Assembly (NCBI GenBank): GCA_015179125.1
Contig: WHVA01000369.1
Location: 52,737-116,736, forward strand
DNA: 64,000 nt
Reading direction: 5' to 3'
Origin: Gautieria morchelliformis
Lineage: Eukaryota > Basidiomycota > Agaricomycetes > Gomphales > Gomphaceae
Both the position numbers and the translations under genes were made by a program. The notes beneath the pieces are model-generated. The model was not told where the DNA came from and made no database searches. It saw only the letters and a list, made by a program, of their open reading frames with translations. This document shows positions 36,915-48,139 of this stretch, piece by piece. Each line of letters begins with the position of its first letter. The first letter of the stretch is position 1.

Positions 36915-37366
36915 CACGAAGAAAACGCCACGCAACACAGTCTATGTCTGTCGTGTCCAAAGACGCTGATTATCGACCCTTGGTAATTGGGATGACGAGT
37001 CGTTGACTCGTTATCACGTGATGTCGTGACCTATGTGACGCGGTCATTGCGACGTGACTGATGTTTACCATAGGAATGGGCTCATAATGAGAACAGACAC
37101 TTAACTGGCAGGTCTCGTTTCTATCGTTTCTAAGTCCCTCCACGTCTCAACTTCCTGGAGTTGGGTGTTCTGAGTGGCGTTGTAATGTCTGGATGGCGCT
37201 GCCTTTGTATTGCAGACTCCGAGTACCCCGAGTCCCAACCGAGACTCGAGGGAGGTCGCTCCTCACCTGAGAAAGTAGTGCCTTCCCTGAACACATTGGT
37301 TCAATAACCCTCGTTACAAAGGTTTATGTACTGGCTACATCACCTCTAGGTCTTGCCAAACTACCA
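36915..37366. other. divergent intergenic region
   Basis: It lies between the start codons of the uncharacterised minus-strand gene and the plus-strand secreted-protein gene. Palindromic segments (ACGAGTCGTTGACTCGT near 36990, CCCGAGTCCC near 37220) are visible but no gene. Confidence 0.45.
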
Positions 37367-38519
37367 ATGCTTCTCTTTGCTTCTCTGCTTTCGTTCCAGG
37401 TTGCTCTCGGTTTCGTCATCCCCAACCCCCACATTCGTTCCTCGGGAGCCGTCCCTTTTTTTATACCAGCTGATGGCGGGGGCTCACAACTTGATAATGC
37501 TGGGAATGGATTTGGGGAGCCACTGAACGTATGTACCTAATGCGGTGGTTGTATAAGACATAACAGGGAAGAAAGCTAAAGGGTAAGACACTAGGTGATA
37601 ATTTCAGGACTCAGTTCCCCGAATGTGCTTACAGATAATGGTGTCGTGAATTGGGCTCGCTCTGTTGGGTTGTAAGTATTAAGCTGTTCTAGCCATTCAT
37701 TTTCTCAACATAAGATCTTAGCTCCACAGAATGTTTAGGTCGAGTGGCACACTCACTCACTCTATGAGAGTTGAGCAGCTGATATGCAACGAATAGGCGG
37801 GCATTTAGGAGGGCCGCAGACAGCTAACTTGGGTGACGGAAACGGCGTTGTCGACCAGGTCAATGAGATTCGCCAGGACTACGGAAATGCAGCCTTTGGA
37901 ACCTGCATAGAGAGCCTCATCGGAGGAAATCACTTCCGGTCTGTTACTTAATCAGTAACAGGCATTGGCATTGAGCGGCTAGTCACTTTCTACAGCTACT
38001 GGCGTCAGAACGGCACTCAGGCGAACAGTGGCGCTTTGTTTCTTGCGTGAGTTGTATCTTTGACGTCGTTATTCCCTTCCTTATTGTTCCCCCCCACGTT
38101 CGGCAGTGTATCCCAAGAAGAGGTGAGTTTCTTCCGTTGGTTTCCTCCACCTGTTTACAATGTCATGATATATGCTATTAGAACCTCCAAAATAATCATA
38201 CCATTTCACCCAATGGGTACGATGTTGGACGGTAAGTCATAAAAATGCTGCACGAATCTCAGTATGAATGAATGCCAACTGATATCGTCTCTAGCGACCA
38301 ACTTGTCGGTTTAGCGACTGCAGGACAGACTTCCTTTAACGGTGTCACTTATACGGCCAACAATGAGACAATCATGGGTCTTCTCCCCGTAGGGACCGCT
38401 GGTGTCAATCATGGTGACATTTATTCGTTGCTGGTCCTTATTAAAATTTTTACATTGCTTTTGCCTTAGGCATCGCATTGGATGGAGCCGTTTCCCTTCT
38501 GACGATCACTATAGTGTGA
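37367..38519 (+). CDS. secreted protein of unknown function
   Basis: Nine exons, 37367-37528, 37595-37671, 37722-37738, 37797-37938, 37996-38046, 38107-38122, 38182-38231, 38295-38413 and 38470-38519, give about 227 aa. Residues 1-16 (MLLFASLLSFQVALGF) form a clear signal peptide. The mature part is polar and Gly/Asn-rich with few cysteines (STECLGGHLGGPQTANLGDG, FGTCIESLIGGNHFR) and potential N-glycosylation sites (NGT, NHT, NET). It ends VSLLTITIV. I recall similar uncharacterised secreted proteins in mushroom-forming fungi, but no enzymatic motif is visible. Exons of 17 and 16 nt are needed to hold the frame. Confidence 0.8.
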
Positions 38520-38743
38520 CTTATGAGGTTTTCATAACATATTTTGCATCGCGCTAGACACTTGTTCACTTAGGCATCCCGTGTGATCATATTGAATATT
38601 GATTGCATGGACACTGTTCACAACACGAAACAAGAATGTTTTATTTTTGGTATTACAAGTCAAAAATTAATCCCTGAAAACGAACCTGTGTGGATAAGAA
38701 TACAGAGTGTGGTTTATAAGACGATGCGTGAAGGTTTCTACGC

Positions 38744-40734
38744 TCAACTATCCTCCTCGTCGACGATGATTCGTGGAACACACATATCCTCCACACACTT
38801 CCAACCATCATCTATCACATCCGCCTGCAGTTCCTGCTCTGGCGACAAGTAAAAGTAGTCCCCTGGGCCAAGGCATGCATCCGAGGGGGATCGTCTTCAA
38901 TTTTGACGTCATCACCCTGCGACCGTGTGTCAGAGGGCTCGTTTGTCTTGGCTTTCCGCTGCAGACGACGAAGTAGGAAGTCCAGATCAATGTAGTTACT
39001 TTCATTCTGTGCAAACTTTTGGTGCCGTGATCCACGGATGTGCTGGTGCGGGATGTTTAAGCCTGAACGACAACCAACAATGAAAACTGGTGCAAACCTC
39101 GGCAAAGTCTCCGAATTTAACCCGGCAAGCTTCACAGTATCCAGGTTTCTTGCTCTCTTCACGCGCAGGCAATCTCATTGTGGTAGTGCTCTTTGCTTTT
39201 CGTAGACGTGATTCAAATGGATGGGCGTTTTCCCTGCCGTTGGCGCCTTCAAGCCGACGACTTGTAATAACCTGGCGTCCCAACCGCTCTCGCAAGGAAG
39301 GCGGAAGGCGATTACTGCCCAAGGTTCGCGCGAATGACGTCGTAGTAGTAGATGTGATGGCAACACTATTGCCAGACGCTGCAATATAACCATTCCCAGT
39401 CCCGAGTCCTGCTGTGGAAGGACCAAAACCAGATGCAACCTGCTGATGATCAAGAATTTCCCCTGTACCCTCTATCCCAGTACCATTACCAGCAGTTGAT
39501 GGGTCAATGTTTTGAAAGTTAGAGCGAGTGGTGGCTCGTATCCCCAATTCGCCCATGGATGTGCACCGCCGCAAGGTTTTGGCTTTTTTTTGAGTCTCTT
39601 CATGTTGGCGTTTGAGTAGTTCCTTGACCTTGACTCGATGCCTCTCCTTCTCTACCTCCTTCAACTTCTCGTTCGCTTCCGCTTTCTCTAACTTCCGTGC
39701 TTCCGTTTCATCAAATTTCACGAAAGGACTCCTTGCTCGTGGGTCCATATATAGTACTGGGTATGTGGGCGACTTATTTTTCTCAACTGACCTCACAGGC
39801 GCAGGATACTCCATGATGGCAATGGGGGCGAGTTCGCCCCAGATATCCTCGACAAGCAGGAAGTACGAGCCTTTGGAGAAATATTGAAAGTCATGACGCC
39901 TCTCGCGAGGGTCTCTCTCGGAAGTTGTGCCATGAAGTCGCTCGTGTTGAAGCAATTGCGTAAGAAGCGGTGATCGTTGGCTAGTCTTAGCTTTAGAGGG
40001 CTTAGAGCCGGATGGAATAAGTCTCGAAAGAATGTTGTCGAGCTCTAGCGGGAAGGATATGAGAGAATAAAATAACTTTGAGCGCGAGCAGCTTACTTGA
40101 GATGGTCCATATCTTCTTGTCAAGTTGGACAGCATCTCGTACGAGCTTGTCGTACCCACCATGGTCATGACCACTAATGGAGAATAAGGGAAGAGCAGCA
40201 AATGAATAACGTAGTAGCTACCGTCTTTTGAGTTGTATTGGACTCTTCAAAGTGTGCGTGCTTGGTGTTTTGGAAGCAACGTTCTCTTTGTTTGCCGGGT
40301 CATATTGTTCGTTCTTGGGAGGTTGAGGCTGGTTTGTGATGACATGGGTAACGGATGAAGAGAAAAAGTGCTCGATCCTCTTCGTGCGAATCAACAAAGT
40401 GGATAAAGCGGGCGAAGAGAGAAGAACACACGGCACCCAGACTGAGGACCCTTGCTTCCGCCAGCTGTCTGATGTTGCCATCACGCTCATCAAAGTAGAA
40501 TACGAATGATGGAAACGCTTTGGTGTATTTTGCGATGAATTCCTCCTTTGCCTGCTGACGTTCTTCTTTATGACGGAGCTTGTCCTTGCGCTCTGTGATA
40601 TCTCGTTTATTCGCGCTTGGTGTCGCCGCCTTTAGTACAGATGCCTGAGATTTAACCCTCTTGGAGCTGCCAGCATAGATGGTTTCGCCCTCATCGGGCG
40701 AGAGCGGTCTCTTGTTGGTGGCAAACATGAACAT
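38744..40734 (-). CDS. Dbf4/Dfp1 regulatory subunit of Cdc7 kinase
   Basis: Six minus-strand exons, 5' to 3': 40734-40432, 40379-40222, 40173-40097, 40044-39098, 39042-38916, 38862-38744; about 576 aa. It activates the Cdc7 kinase (DDK) that fires replication origins. A BRCT-like N-terminal region (motif N) reads RIEHFFSSSVTHVITNQ. Motif M is near SPTYPVLYMDPRARSPFVKF. The C-terminal Dbf4 zinc finger is PGYCEACRVKFGDFAEHIRG followed by SRHQKF, with the Cys-Cys-His-His ligands present. A Glu/Lys coiled coil (ARKLEKAEANEKLKEVEKE) follows motif M. The last intron (38915-38863) replaces a nearby in-frame stop by an open acidic tail ending RIIVDEEDS. ATG 40728 is an alternative start. The promoter is divergent with the next gene (120 bp). 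Confidence 0.92.
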
Positions 40735-40854
40735 TAGAGCAAAGTCACGTGCCAACTTGCTTTCCCACGCCTGATGTTAAATCGGGTAACGGCAACACGT
40801 AAGCTGAAAGGATTTTACTCGGAAGTCCTCCTTTCACTAGTACTCCCAGTTACC

Positions 40855-43430
40855 ATGCCGGTTCCTGAGCTATCATGGCCAGATGGTTCTCATGAAGTAA
40901 CCGCAGAAGTGTTCTCCCATAGCCGGTGAGGATTTCATCATTCCCGCATTCCTCATACTTACACCATTCTTGGACTTATTCCTAAGGATCTCACCTACCG
41001 TGTACACTGCATCTAGCACTCACAAAACCCATATCGACGACCCGCAACAGTTTCACAAATGCAGGCGTCTACACCCATCGAGACGATGGCCCGTCAATAT
41101 GAACGCGCGTTTTGATAGGATGCTCGAACGAGTGAACGTTGAGCCGCTCGTGACGCCACAGGAGTCATCGTCGCCCACGCGTACCCGAAAACGCGGGCGG
41201 TCAACATCCTCGATATCTGGAAGCTCAGAGGCAGCGCCACCAACGCCAGTGGACGCGTACGCCGCCCTTGAGGGTGGTAGACTCGGAGATGGTTTCATGA
41301 TTTTTAAGCCCAGAAGAAGGAAGGGTATACAGCTTTCTTCGAACGCCGGTGAGGTGAATACAGCTACGTGTTCTCTTTACGCCGCATATATGCATCACTT
41401 CTTCTCTTGTATCTCGTATCTCGCTATTTGCCGATTCCGTTCTAAGTTCTGGCATCTGCGTCGCTGTTTTTCGCCTACCATGTGGCTCATACAAGCGGGC
41501 CTATCTCCCACAATAGCCGTCGCGCTCCAGAAGTCCCCTCCCATCCTGGCTCTCGCAGACCTTCGCCACTCTTGAGCCGCACAACCCTCTTCGAAAGCTT
41601 GGCGCTCCCTCAGATCCGACTCCTTTTACCAACAACCCGACTTATAACGAGACGATGGACCATCCAATTGACCTTCGTGGTCAACCTGAACACGGTGAGT
41701 CCTAGACGTGAATGAGGATGTCTTTGTTGTCAGTCTAAAGTTACAAGATGGAGATGATCACGCAGAAAAGCTGGCTCAGGATAATGTTTTTGCATTCTGC
41801 CCTCCACCGCCGGCGAGGTTCACAACTGATGCATCTCCATCACTTACTAACTCCTCTGCCCCTGGACGAAGCTTGCTTCCGTCCAGTTCCTATAAGTCTG
41901 GGGAACCAGTGTTTTGCAATCCTAAACAAGACGCAGACAGTGCTGTACAATTACCTCTCACCCCTGGGCACCTGCTTGAGATCTCGCCGACATCCCGTCC
42001 CTTCGGTATCCCTGGTCCTGCTTTCTATGCCACGCCTATTTTAACCTCTCCGCTGACCAATTCTCATATCAAAACACTGGCAAGTTCCTTAATAGATTCT
42101 CCCCGTCATCTCGCGTCACGTTCGGCCTTTCGAGATGCCATCGAACCCAAGGTGACATCAATCCCAGAAGACACGACTGTAGACCTTCTCGATCTCGCAT
42201 CCCCAGAACGCAGCCTCTCTAACGAGGATGACGAGTGTGCGTTTTTCAAAGAAGATACACCTGATCTGGGTGCCGACGGACTTGTGATGCCTGCTGTCCC
42301 GGAGGATCGCTATAGTCCGCTTGTGGATCTGGATATACCGTACTTCAAGTCGCCAGCCGAACCACTTGGCATCGATGTAGAATTCCGCTTCGCCCGAGCA
42401 CCCCATGCTGTGATTTCTGCTACAGATGATCTCAAATCACCCTTACATCAACATGTACGGCACAGTATGGCAACATCGTCCTCGCATAGTCGCATTGAAG
42501 ATCGTGAACGTCCTCCATGTATATCAACTCTTACGAGTAGCTTGTCCTCGGTTGCAGCGGATGGAAGTGATAGTGATCAATCACGGAAATTTATACGTGG
42601 AAACTCGGGACGGCTAATTTACACAGATGCAGCTCCTAGGCCACTCACGCAAGATGTCTATTCTAGATCGACAGCTGGGGACCAAGTGCCATCGGGGTTA
42701 TTCACTCAAGCGCATCTTCCACAGTTGCCACCGCAAATCGAGCGTAGAGGATCACCGATCAGCAAAAGTGGGATCCATGCGGTCGGCCGCAGACCAAGCT
42801 GCGATGCAATGTCACGACATGATTACTGACCAGCCGTATATATTTATAGATTCCTCTACGCGTTCCGGACCCTATTCATTTAAGCCTCACTCTTCCACCA
42901 TGATTGTTACACCTACACTCGTGGCAGCTGATACTCGAGACGAAAGCGAGTATTGGAGACGCGGAGAAGATCCGAACTCTTATTCTGCGCATGTTTCAAG
43001 CGATGATTGGCAGTGTCATTATGACTCGGACAAAGAAAGTGAAAAGCCTGTGCATATCGCCGATCATGTCAGTAGCATTACTGTTGCATCTACTAGCTCT
43101 GATGGTTCTGATTCCGGAATTGAGCTTCGTCTCTTCCAGAAGTCCCATGTCAGCTCCCCCCGAGACAACCCTTCTTCCGTACCGCACACCCCAAAGAGAC
43201 AGCACGTCGTAGAAGCTGATTCGATCATGCCCGATGATGGGAAGGTTCATCTTCAGGATGTAGGGAGGACTCAACATTCCACTACGCGGGCCTATATCCT
43301 GGCGAACGAGCCTCGTACCCCTAGTCCGAAACGCATCGCAACTGCGCAGACTGGAGAACAGGACGACGCCATAAATTTTCAGATGGCAGCCAGCATAGCG
43401 AGTTGGGCATACTTCGACAGTCCACCGTGA
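40855..43430 (+). CDS. uncharacterised, largely disordered protein
   Basis: Exons 40855-40925, 40987-41353, 41517-41694, 41748-42781 and 42834-43430 give about 748 aa in consistent phase. I do not recognise a domain. The early segment has MNARFDRMLERVNVEPLV and GGRLGDGFMIFKPRRRKG, the latter a basic, nuclear-signal-like patch. The rest is rich in Ser, Pro, Asp and Thr, with phosphorylation-site-like SP motifs, and ends IASWAYFDSPP. The first exon may be 5' leader, with translation starting at the ATG at 41099 instead. The 163-nt second intron is unusually long for this window and could hide a further exon. Confidence 0.7.
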
Positions 43431-43752
43431 TTAGACATAAGCTTTGACAGAGTGGCTTCGAAAGTTATTACATATACGCTGTCAGCCGTTTATCAAAAGT
43501 AGATGCTGCGGCGGCATAAGACAGACTCGAGCACTTCTTTCATCGTCTGCAAGGCTCAGTGCGTTAAAGCTAACATCGCTCTGCTCATGGGAAGTCACTC
43601 GGAATGAAATATAGTACATGTACCGCTTTATGTTATGGCAAGGATACGTAACGGTGTTGAATGTTCCAAGTCTGACTTTCTCACAGCCTTATTGATTGAA
43701 GATAAAGTCTAACCAGGAGAGAAGATGCCCGTAGTCAACTTGAAACCGCCCA
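43431..43752. other. convergent 3' intergenic region
   Basis: It lies between the stop codons of the uncharacterised plus-strand gene and the complex I subunit gene. I see nothing beyond likely 3' ends. Confidence 0.5.
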
Positions 43753-44778
43753 TCACCGGTTACGGTACCTATGCGAGGAGAGATTAATGCAAGGTATGAC
43801 GAAGATAAGAGTACTCACCATATCAAACTTTGACGATTTCGCCGCATCTTGCGCTGCAGCTGCAGCATGCCATACAGGAGCGCCTCTGCGGTGGGAGGGC
43901 AGCCAGGAACATAGATGTCCACGGGTACGATACGGTCGCAGCCACGAACGACCGAGTAGGAATAGTGGTAGTAACCACCACCATTTGCGCAAGAGCCCAT
44001 CGATATCACCCAGCCTACAAAACTTGTGCGTGAGTATTTTTCATCTCTATGAGAACGACAGTACTGACGGGGTTCTGGCATTTGGTCGTACACTTTACGC
44101 AACGCCGGGGCCATTTTGTTGGTGAGTGTCCCCGCGACGATCATAATATCACTCTGCCGGGGACTAGCACGAAAGACAACCCCGAGTCGGTCTTGATCAT
44201 ATCGCGCCGCAGCCATATGCATCATCTCAACCGCACAGCAAGCCAGACCTGCAGTCGACAGGTCAGAATGATATAAATATTGCACGAACGGTCCCACCAA
44301 ACGTCATCGGCCACATAGAACCCTGCCTTGCCCAATTGACGATCTTGTCAAGTGTTGATAAAACATACTCTGTTGAATCGCGGAGATGCACTTCATCAGC
44401 GAATAAGTCAGTGGAAATGCTGATTACCGGCTCCATTCCTCGGTTTGTCAAGACTTTCTTGAGTACTACCTCTCATTGCGAGACTAGTCACGGGTGGCAC
44501 CTTGGGTCGCAACTCCTCACTGGTAGGCGCATCGAAAGAGGACGGAGATACGCCCACATCACCAGAAACAGGAACTGGAGAAGGAGAGCCTGTTGTAGAC
44601 GTCGGTGGTATACCTTGAGTGGAAGGCGACGCCAATAAAGACGGTAAAGTAGAGTGCAAGGATCGGAAGGCTGGGGACTGTAAGTTGCTATATTGAAGTA
44701 TACTACAAAAAACGCACAGCTAAAGCCAACGTTAACACACGACTGACGGAATAAGCGAGCTGAAGCAGGCCGGAGCAT
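43753..44778 (-). CDS. mitochondrial complex I 20-kDa (PSST/NDUFS7) subunit
   Basis: Six minus-strand exons, 5' to 3': 44778-44739, 44670-44428, 44390-44298, 44248-44069, 44014-43819, 43768-43753; 255 aa. This is the nuclear-encoded subunit that binds Fe-S cluster N2, the last electron carrier before ubiquinone. The cluster ligands are visible in [30 protein letters not shown] and [16 protein letters not shown]. The N-terminus [20 protein letters not shown] is Arg/Ser-rich and typical of a mitochondrial import sequence. A Ser/Pro-rich stretch follows before the conserved domain starts at about residue 95. The last exon has 16 coding bases and gives the C-terminus IWYRNR. It is convergent with the gene at 40855. 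Confidence 0.95.
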
Positions 44779-45002
44779 GGCAGAAACGTCGACCCACGTA
44801 AGCGCGCGTGGTGATATTTCTTACATAAGCCCTTGTTTCGTACTTAATACCGCCCGCTGTAATTCTTTCGAAGCTTGCTAGATGTCCATCTGTCACAGGT
44901 GCATCATTCGCACAGGCGAAGCCTGGGACCGTGGAATGACACTGTACATATATATAATGTGGCAGGCCTCCGAGTCATTTGCGAGCTACTACTACCATCA
45001 TC

Positions 45003-45230
45003 ATGCTGCTTCAAGCTCTGGAGGCAACCCTTTTTGCGTTGCGACTGCTCGGATTCGTATCTATGTCCGCCTTGATTATCACCGTCATTCTTGCTGATCA
45101 AGTGCATCGCCATCCTTTGTTTGTAAATGTCATGTGCACATACCTCTTATATAGCACTGTAATGGTGTTTAAGTGCGTACTCAAGTACTTTTTTTCAACG
45201 GCCGATATTAATACGATTCGGAGAAAGTGA
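45003..45230 (+). pseudogene. possible remnant of a multi-pass membrane protein
   Basis: A frame from ATG 45003 encodes about 75 residues with two strongly hydrophobic segments (LFALRLLGFVSMSALIITVI and LFVNVMCTYLLYSTVMVF) joined by ADQVHRHP, a layout seen in fungal seven-transmembrane receptor-like proteins. Downstream, 45700-46430 holds further short hydrophobic pieces in several frames. No complete spliced model could be built. It is either decayed or too divergent to assemble by eye. Confidence 0.3.
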
Positions 45231-46749
45231 TGTGGTGATTCGTGCATTGACTCAAAACCAATACGGACGGGGTTTGGCCCTGGTATTAAACTTCACTATG
45301 GTCGATTCTATGAGGTTGATGTGAGCATCGAGATAGTTGCATAGTCATCTGCGCACACCGTTAACTACTGATGGTACTATGGGCTTCCAGCGGCTTAACA
45401 GCTACCTTGAACCTTGTCTTACATGTGCGCTTCATCGGCCGCAGTGACGGTATCCGGCTAATACCTGATCCAGCTGTGGTTTCAAATGAAGGCAGCATTC
45501 CATAACGAAAACACACGAACAGCGAAGCTGCGAATATTCGCTGTGAGTTCACATTCGACTATTGTACTGAAGCTGCTTTGAAATAGAATTAATAGCTTCT
45601 AGTTACTCCTTATTTGATAGGAATCGTACCTGTTGTGGGTACACCGGCCACCTGTATACTGCACATCTTAGCTTACTGTTCTCTTCTGTTTTAGTGTGAG
45701 CTCATATATGTCAACCCGGCACAATACAACGGCCTGCTCCGAGGGGTCTCTTACTTAGAGCTTACTTTGGTCATCCTCATGTCCATTTGGGAAGGTCAGT
45801 TGCTCCCTCTTTTCATCTTTCGTATTCCGAATGTCATCAACATGTCTCTAGTCCTTTTATTGGTCAGGTTTTGTCGCTATCGCCGCATCTTTCGACGAGC
45901 CGATATGAGTGGAGTAATGTCAGTTTCTGTGCTGATGCGCCTTTCTATTTTCTGTCTCTTTCGACTCCTTTTTACTATGTACGTTCCTCGGATAGCTCTC
46001 GGAATAAGGCTAACTGTACTGTGGTGTTTTTTGAAGCATCGTCGCTGTGGATATCGCCTTGGCGGATCGTGACCCCAATTCACATGCGACTCTGATCGCT
46101 GGAGATGCAGCTAGTGTTGGAGAGTCTCTTTGTAAGCTGCACAAACTAAGATTCCCAAACATATTCCGCACCAATGACGTATCCCCTCCCCCCAAGTTCC
46201 TCTTCTCGCATTCTTGTTACTTGGATTACAGCGCGTACGTTCATTTGGGTTATCTCACAGATATGGAAATACTTATAAACTGGGCTCAGGATGTATTGCA
46301 AGTTTGGTTTCCTCACTTCAAATTCGATGCAGGACAAGATTCCTCCGTGGGATCGAATTGGGCGCTCGATACAAAAGTCATAGTTGGTCAAAATGCGCCT
46401 CTGCCGGATATGCAGGAGAGTCCCTGATACTGGGTCAGTGATTTGTTCGTGATATTATTTCCTTATCCAGGGCGTGCTGTGATCACGCTAAAAGTGCGAC
46501 ATCCATGCAGGGACCTCCTTCGTTATGGTATTGGAACACCTTGCCGTAATAGTGTTCTATAGACCATCTGTTTCGCTTGCGTGTTGGTGACGACCGTCGT
46601 ATTGTTCGTGTCCTTCAGATGATCCTTGGTAGGTGAATATTTGTGTACTATAAGTGTATTACCTGTCATGCTGCTTGACTATATCCACCTATTGGGATTA
46701 ATGGCATAATGCCGGTAAGCGTAGAACGCAGGGTCGTCGGACGCACCAC
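45231..46749. other. degraded sequence, no supported gene
   Basis: Short plus-strand frames at 45767-46072 and 46047-46427 have hydrophobic or mixed composition and may belong to the membrane-protein remnant just upstream. No splice chain connects them convincingly. Confidence 0.35.
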
Positions 46750-47488
46750 TGTTGTGATAAACACCCTATGATTGGACTATCTTTTAAGTCCAATATTCAT
46801 ACCCTTTAGACCAAGAATATATTCAAAACATAACCCTTAATTTTAGAGAGAACTATCTAATAGATAATCAGTGCGCCGCACTGATCATAGAGGATCATGT
46901 GTATATTAATGATGTCATGGCGTCTTGCATCAGTTGGCGCCTCACCTCAGCTGACAGATCTAACTGACCAAAGCGCCCATGTCTTGATCAGGTGCTGGAT
47001 CGGGGAGACAGCTTGAGCGGGGGCAAAAGAAAGAAAATAAATCTATAGCACCACAAATGCTACATGAGGATATTGGAACTCGTGGAATGTGAGTAGAACA
47101 ATGTGTCAAAGATATTTGACAGTCCCTTGGAAGGGACACAGAGATCGAAAATATATGCAGGCACATATATTGGATCTCAAAGGAAAAGCTGGTTATGATG
47201 ACTGTCTGCAGGGAAGGGACAGTCGATCATAAGTTTCATTACATGTTAAGAGGGGCATTATGTATGTTTGCACAATCCCTGTCTCTTAAATCCCCCTGTT
47301 GTGTAATCCCCATCACATTTCTTGTTTTCTTCCATGATTTGTAATTAACCCTCTACCCTGTCCAAATGTGATCATGGACTCCTTCACTCAGAAATAATAG
47401 ATAGAAAAACATTTTCTTTTCTCTATATATACAGCTATTTGACTGTATGTTACTTTAGTCAGAAAAATCCCTTTGTGCTCACATCACA
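46750..47488. repeat. possible solo LTR
   Basis: The AT-rich block starts TGTTGTGATAA and ends CTCACATCACA, with TG...CA ends and roughly inverted terminal bases. It has a TATA-like CTCTATATATACAG near 47422 and no coding frames. This resembles a solo LTR, perhaps of the copia type. No target duplication can be checked because the next retrotransposon starts 2 bp further on. Confidence 0.3.
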
Positions 47489-47490
47489 TA

Positions 47491-47905
47491 TGTCAGGGGA
47501 CACCCTGTTTTCCATTTCCAGTTCCGACTCCATTTCCGACTCCGCTTCCGGTTCCGATTCCATCTCCGCATCCGCTTTCGGGAACGATTCCGCTTCTGGG
47601 AGAACTTCCACCAGTTCCGTTCGCCTTGCCAGTTCCACTCCAATTTCCGACTTCCGCCCCGGAACAGTGTCGGAAATCAAGCGACTCGCATAATAGGTGG
47701 CATCAAGGGTCGATCAAGGGTCAGGGGGATGCAGGGTTGATGGCGGGTGCCAAGTGTTGTCCCTGGCTGCGCAGCGTAGTATAATACGGACTCGCTGACA
47801 TTGGGGGTCCTTAGACTTTTCTCTTTGGATTTCCCCTTGTCAGGTGAGAACCCCCTCTCTTGTATGCTCTGTTCATTTATACATTCTTTGGATTTCCCCT
47901 TGTCA
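47491..47905 (+). repeat. 5' LTR of element 1
   Basis: It is 415 bp, from TGTCAGGGGACACC to CCCCTTGTCA. The first third is a run of TTCCGA/TTCCGG-type repeats. It closely matches the two LTRs of element 3. A candidate primer-binding site, TGGTAGTGTGATCTCC, lies at about 47912-47927, 6 bp after the LTR end; the tRNA is not identified. Confidence 0.85.
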
Positions 47906-48139
47906 GTTGTGTGGTAGTGTGATCTCCACGACTAGCCAGGGTTGCCCTTACAGCAGAAAAGTCTCTCCCCTAGAGGACCGGCGGTCGTACTGCGCGTTGC
48001 ATTCGCCATAGGTGCGTTCGGAATCGGAGACAGCGACTCGGAGATCGCAACCTCTTCCGCACATACAGCGTACGACAGCCCCTCTTCTTACGTTGAGCTC
48101 CCAACCCCGGAAATCCCGTCCCATATTTCTCCGTCCAAC

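Noticed and set aside
38815..38915. Stop at 38815 as the end of DBF4
   Set aside because: A 53-nt GT-AG intron (38863-38915) restores a long acidic tail that is plainly coding-like, so the earlier stop is probably intronic-frame noise.
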